From positions 1-6,815 of the forward strand of contig USFH01000116.1 in NCBI GenBank assembly GCA_900553925.1: a stretch of 6,815 nucleotides of DNA, written 5' to 3'. The notes beneath the pieces were generated by a model, which worked only from the letters and a program-made list of their open reading frames with translations, searched no databases and was not told the origin of the DNA. Positions 5,638 to 6,815 of the stretch are shown one piece after another. This DNA is from an uncultured Clostridium sp. (GTDB lineage: Bacteria; Bacillota; Clostridia; Lachnospirales; Lachnospiraceae). Numbering within the stretch: the first letter of the stretch is position 1; each line of letters opens with the position of its first letter. Both the position numbers and the translations under genes were made by a program.

Positions 5638-5653
5638 TGTCTGTTTATAGACA
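5638..5653 (+). repeat. Inverted repeat TGTCT-N6-AGACA in the aroE-aroK leader
   Basis: Five-base arms TGTCT and AGACA flank a six-base A/T-rich centre just after the predicted transcription start. It could be an operator for a dimeric repressor or a weak hairpin. The arms are short, so chance is a real possibility. Confidence 0.3.
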
Positions 5654-5667
5654 ATTATAGATGAAGC

Positions 5668-5673
5668 AGAGGA
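5668..5673 (+). promoter_or_regulatory. Ribosome binding site of the aroE-aroK fusion (decides the start)
   Basis: AGAGGA lies 8 bases before the ATG at 5682. In-frame ATGs also occur at 5661 (upstream of the site) and at 5691 (17 bases downstream). The spacing favours 5682, with 5691 as the less likely alternative. Confidence 0.7.
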
Positions 5674-5681
5674 AAAATGAT

Positions 5682-6815
5682 ATGGAAATCATGAAATATG
5701 CGATACAGGGATACGAAGATGTGAAAGCGGAACAATTGCTTGGAATCTTCGGAAATCCGATCAAACATACATTGTCACCGGTGATTCATGATACACTCAG
5801 TGATGCGCTTGGACTGTCAGAACGATATGTGCCATTCTGTGTGGAGGACGAGGAGCTTTCTCATTGTGTGAAGCTTGCGTATGATGAAGGTGTGCTTGGT
5901 CTGAATATTACCGTGCCACACAAGCAGCATGTGATGGAGAGTCTCGTGGATGTCGATGTAGCCGCGAAGACGATTGGTGCAGTGAATACACTTGTCCGTG
6001 TGGAGGGTGGCTATAAGGGCTACAACACGGATATGCCGGGACTGGCGAAAGCATTAGAGACAGAAGGAATTGCGTTAAAGGATGAGACGGTTATCATGCT
6101 TGGCGCAGGTGGTGCCGCACGTGCGGTCGCATATATGTGTGTCAGCTATGGTGCAAAGCAGGTGTATATCGTAAACCGGACATATGCGCGGGCACAGGCG
6201 ATTGCGGATGATATGAATGCATTTGCAGGGAAGACGGTGGTGCAGGCGGTGGCTTCGGAGGATTATAAGAGTATTCCGGATGGAAAATACCTGATGATCC
6301 AGTGTACTTCGGTCGGACTGCATGAGGGCGACGGAATGCCGTTTGATTTCGGCGATGCGTTCTATGCGATGGCGAAGGCAGGTGTGGACCTGATCTACAA
6401 TCCGGCACAGACGCCATTCTTAAAGGAGATGGAGAAGCTTGGCGTGCCGGCGGTAAATGGCTTGAAGATGTTACTCTATCAGGGAATCCTTGCATATGAA
6501 TTGTGGAATAATCTGTCCGTGTCTGAGACGCTGACCGATAAAGTGTATCTGGCACTGCAGGATGCAATCTATGGGAAGAAGCGCGGCGATAACATTGTCC
6601 TGATCGGTTATATGGGTGCCGGGAAGACAACCGTTGGAAAGGCACTTGCCAAGAAACTTGGATATGAATTTATTGATACCGACCTTTATATAGAGGCACA
6701 GGAGGGAATGACGATTCCGGACATCTTCGAGAAGAAGGGAGAGGCATATTTCCGCGCTTTGGAGACGGATGTCATCCGGAAACTTCGGGAGAAGACACAT
6801 TGTGTGATCGCGACG
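5682..6815 (+). CDS. aroE-aroK: Shikimate dehydrogenase-shikimate kinase fusion (partial, 378 residues visible)
   Basis: Two consecutive shikimate-pathway enzymes in one cytoplasmic chain: NADPH-dependent reduction of 3-dehydroshikimate, then ATP-dependent phosphorylation of shikimate. The dehydrogenase spans about 10-290. It shows GNPIKHTLSP (24-33; the first substrate-binding Ser is Thr30, the second is Ser32), NITVPHK with catalytic Lys81, GAVNT with Asn102, NTD with catalytic Asp117, the Rossmann loop GAGGAARA (141-148), NRT (165-167, typical of NADP users) and NGLKMLLYQ ending at Gln267. The kinase starts at about 305 after a short KKRGDN linker. It shows the P-loop GYMGAGKT (309-316, Lys315), DTD with Asp334, and GEAYFRALE with Arg358 matching the shikimate-binding Arg. 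The window ends before the GGG motif and the ATP lid. All visible key residues are present, so both activities are expected. It is divergent from the lipoprotein operon. Confidence 0.96.
   Translation, partial: MEIMKYAIQGYEDVKAEQLLGIFGNPIKHTLSPVIHDTLSDALGLSERYVPFCVEDEELSHCVKLAYDEGVLGLNITVPHKQHVMESLVDVDVAAKTIGAVNTLVRVEGGYKGYNTDMPGLAKALETEGIALKDETVIMLGAGGAARAVAYMCVSYGAKQVYIVNRTYARAQAIADDMNAFAGKTVVQAVASEDYKSIPDGKYLMIQCTSVGLHEGDGMPFDFGDAFYAMAKAGVDLIYNPAQTPFLKEMEKLGVPAVNGLKMLLYQGILAYELWNNLSVSETLTDKVYLALQDAIYGKKRGDNIVLIGYMGAGKTTVGKALAKKLGYEFIDTDLYIEAQEGMTIPDIFEKKGEAYFRALETDVIRKLREKTHCVIAT

Noticed and set aside
6075..6800. Open minus-strand frames opposite the aroE-aroK fusion
   Set aside because: They are antisense shadows of a strongly conserved gene, with compositions (His, Arg, Pro, Ser rich) typical of reverse-frame translation.

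Overview
The window looks like a chromosomal segment from an anaerobic, low-to-mid GC Firmicute of the class Clostridia, most likely Lachnospiraceae. This rests on six ChW (clostridial hydrophobic, conserved W) repeats in a secreted protein, strong GGAGG-type ribosome binding sites, Clostridia-style lipoproteins, and a shikimate dehydrogenase fused to a shikimate kinase. No mobile element, integrase, tRNA or CRISPR array is visible.

Layout from left to right. (1) The start of chorismate synthase, aroC, is on the minus strand and runs off the left edge. (2) A 161-base divergent intergenic region carries promoters for both sides and an 11-bp-periodic direct repeat that exactly fits the published WalR (YycF) box. 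(3) On the plus strand is a 568-residue secreted protein: signal peptide, six ChW repeats arranged as a duplicated block of three, a charged coiled coil, and a transglutaminase-like Cys-His-Asp domain. (4) rpsO (ribosomal protein S15) follows, with its own promoter and a structured leader. (5) A terminator that works in both directions separates rpsO from a convergent two-gene operon encoding paralogous lipoproteins of unknown function (475 and 503 residues) on the minus strand. (6) A second divergent intergenic region of 152 bases carries promoters both ways and another 11-bp-periodic direct repeat. (7) On the plus strand is an AroE-AroK fusion that runs off the right edge.

Genes for two ends of the shikimate pathway (dehydrogenase/kinase and chorismate synthase) bracket about 5.4 kb of unrelated genes and are transcribed outward. 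The central block mixes a universal gene (rpsO) with accessory envelope genes (one secreted ChW/transglutaminase protein, two lipoproteins). The lipoprotein genes are visibly more A+T-rich than the fusion gene.

The least described items are the ChW-transglutaminase protein with its possible cell-wall-stress operator, and the tandem lipoprotein pair whose C-termini resemble PepSY/YycI-type folds. A link between these two and WalRK-type envelope signalling is speculation, but it gives one testable idea for the accessory block.
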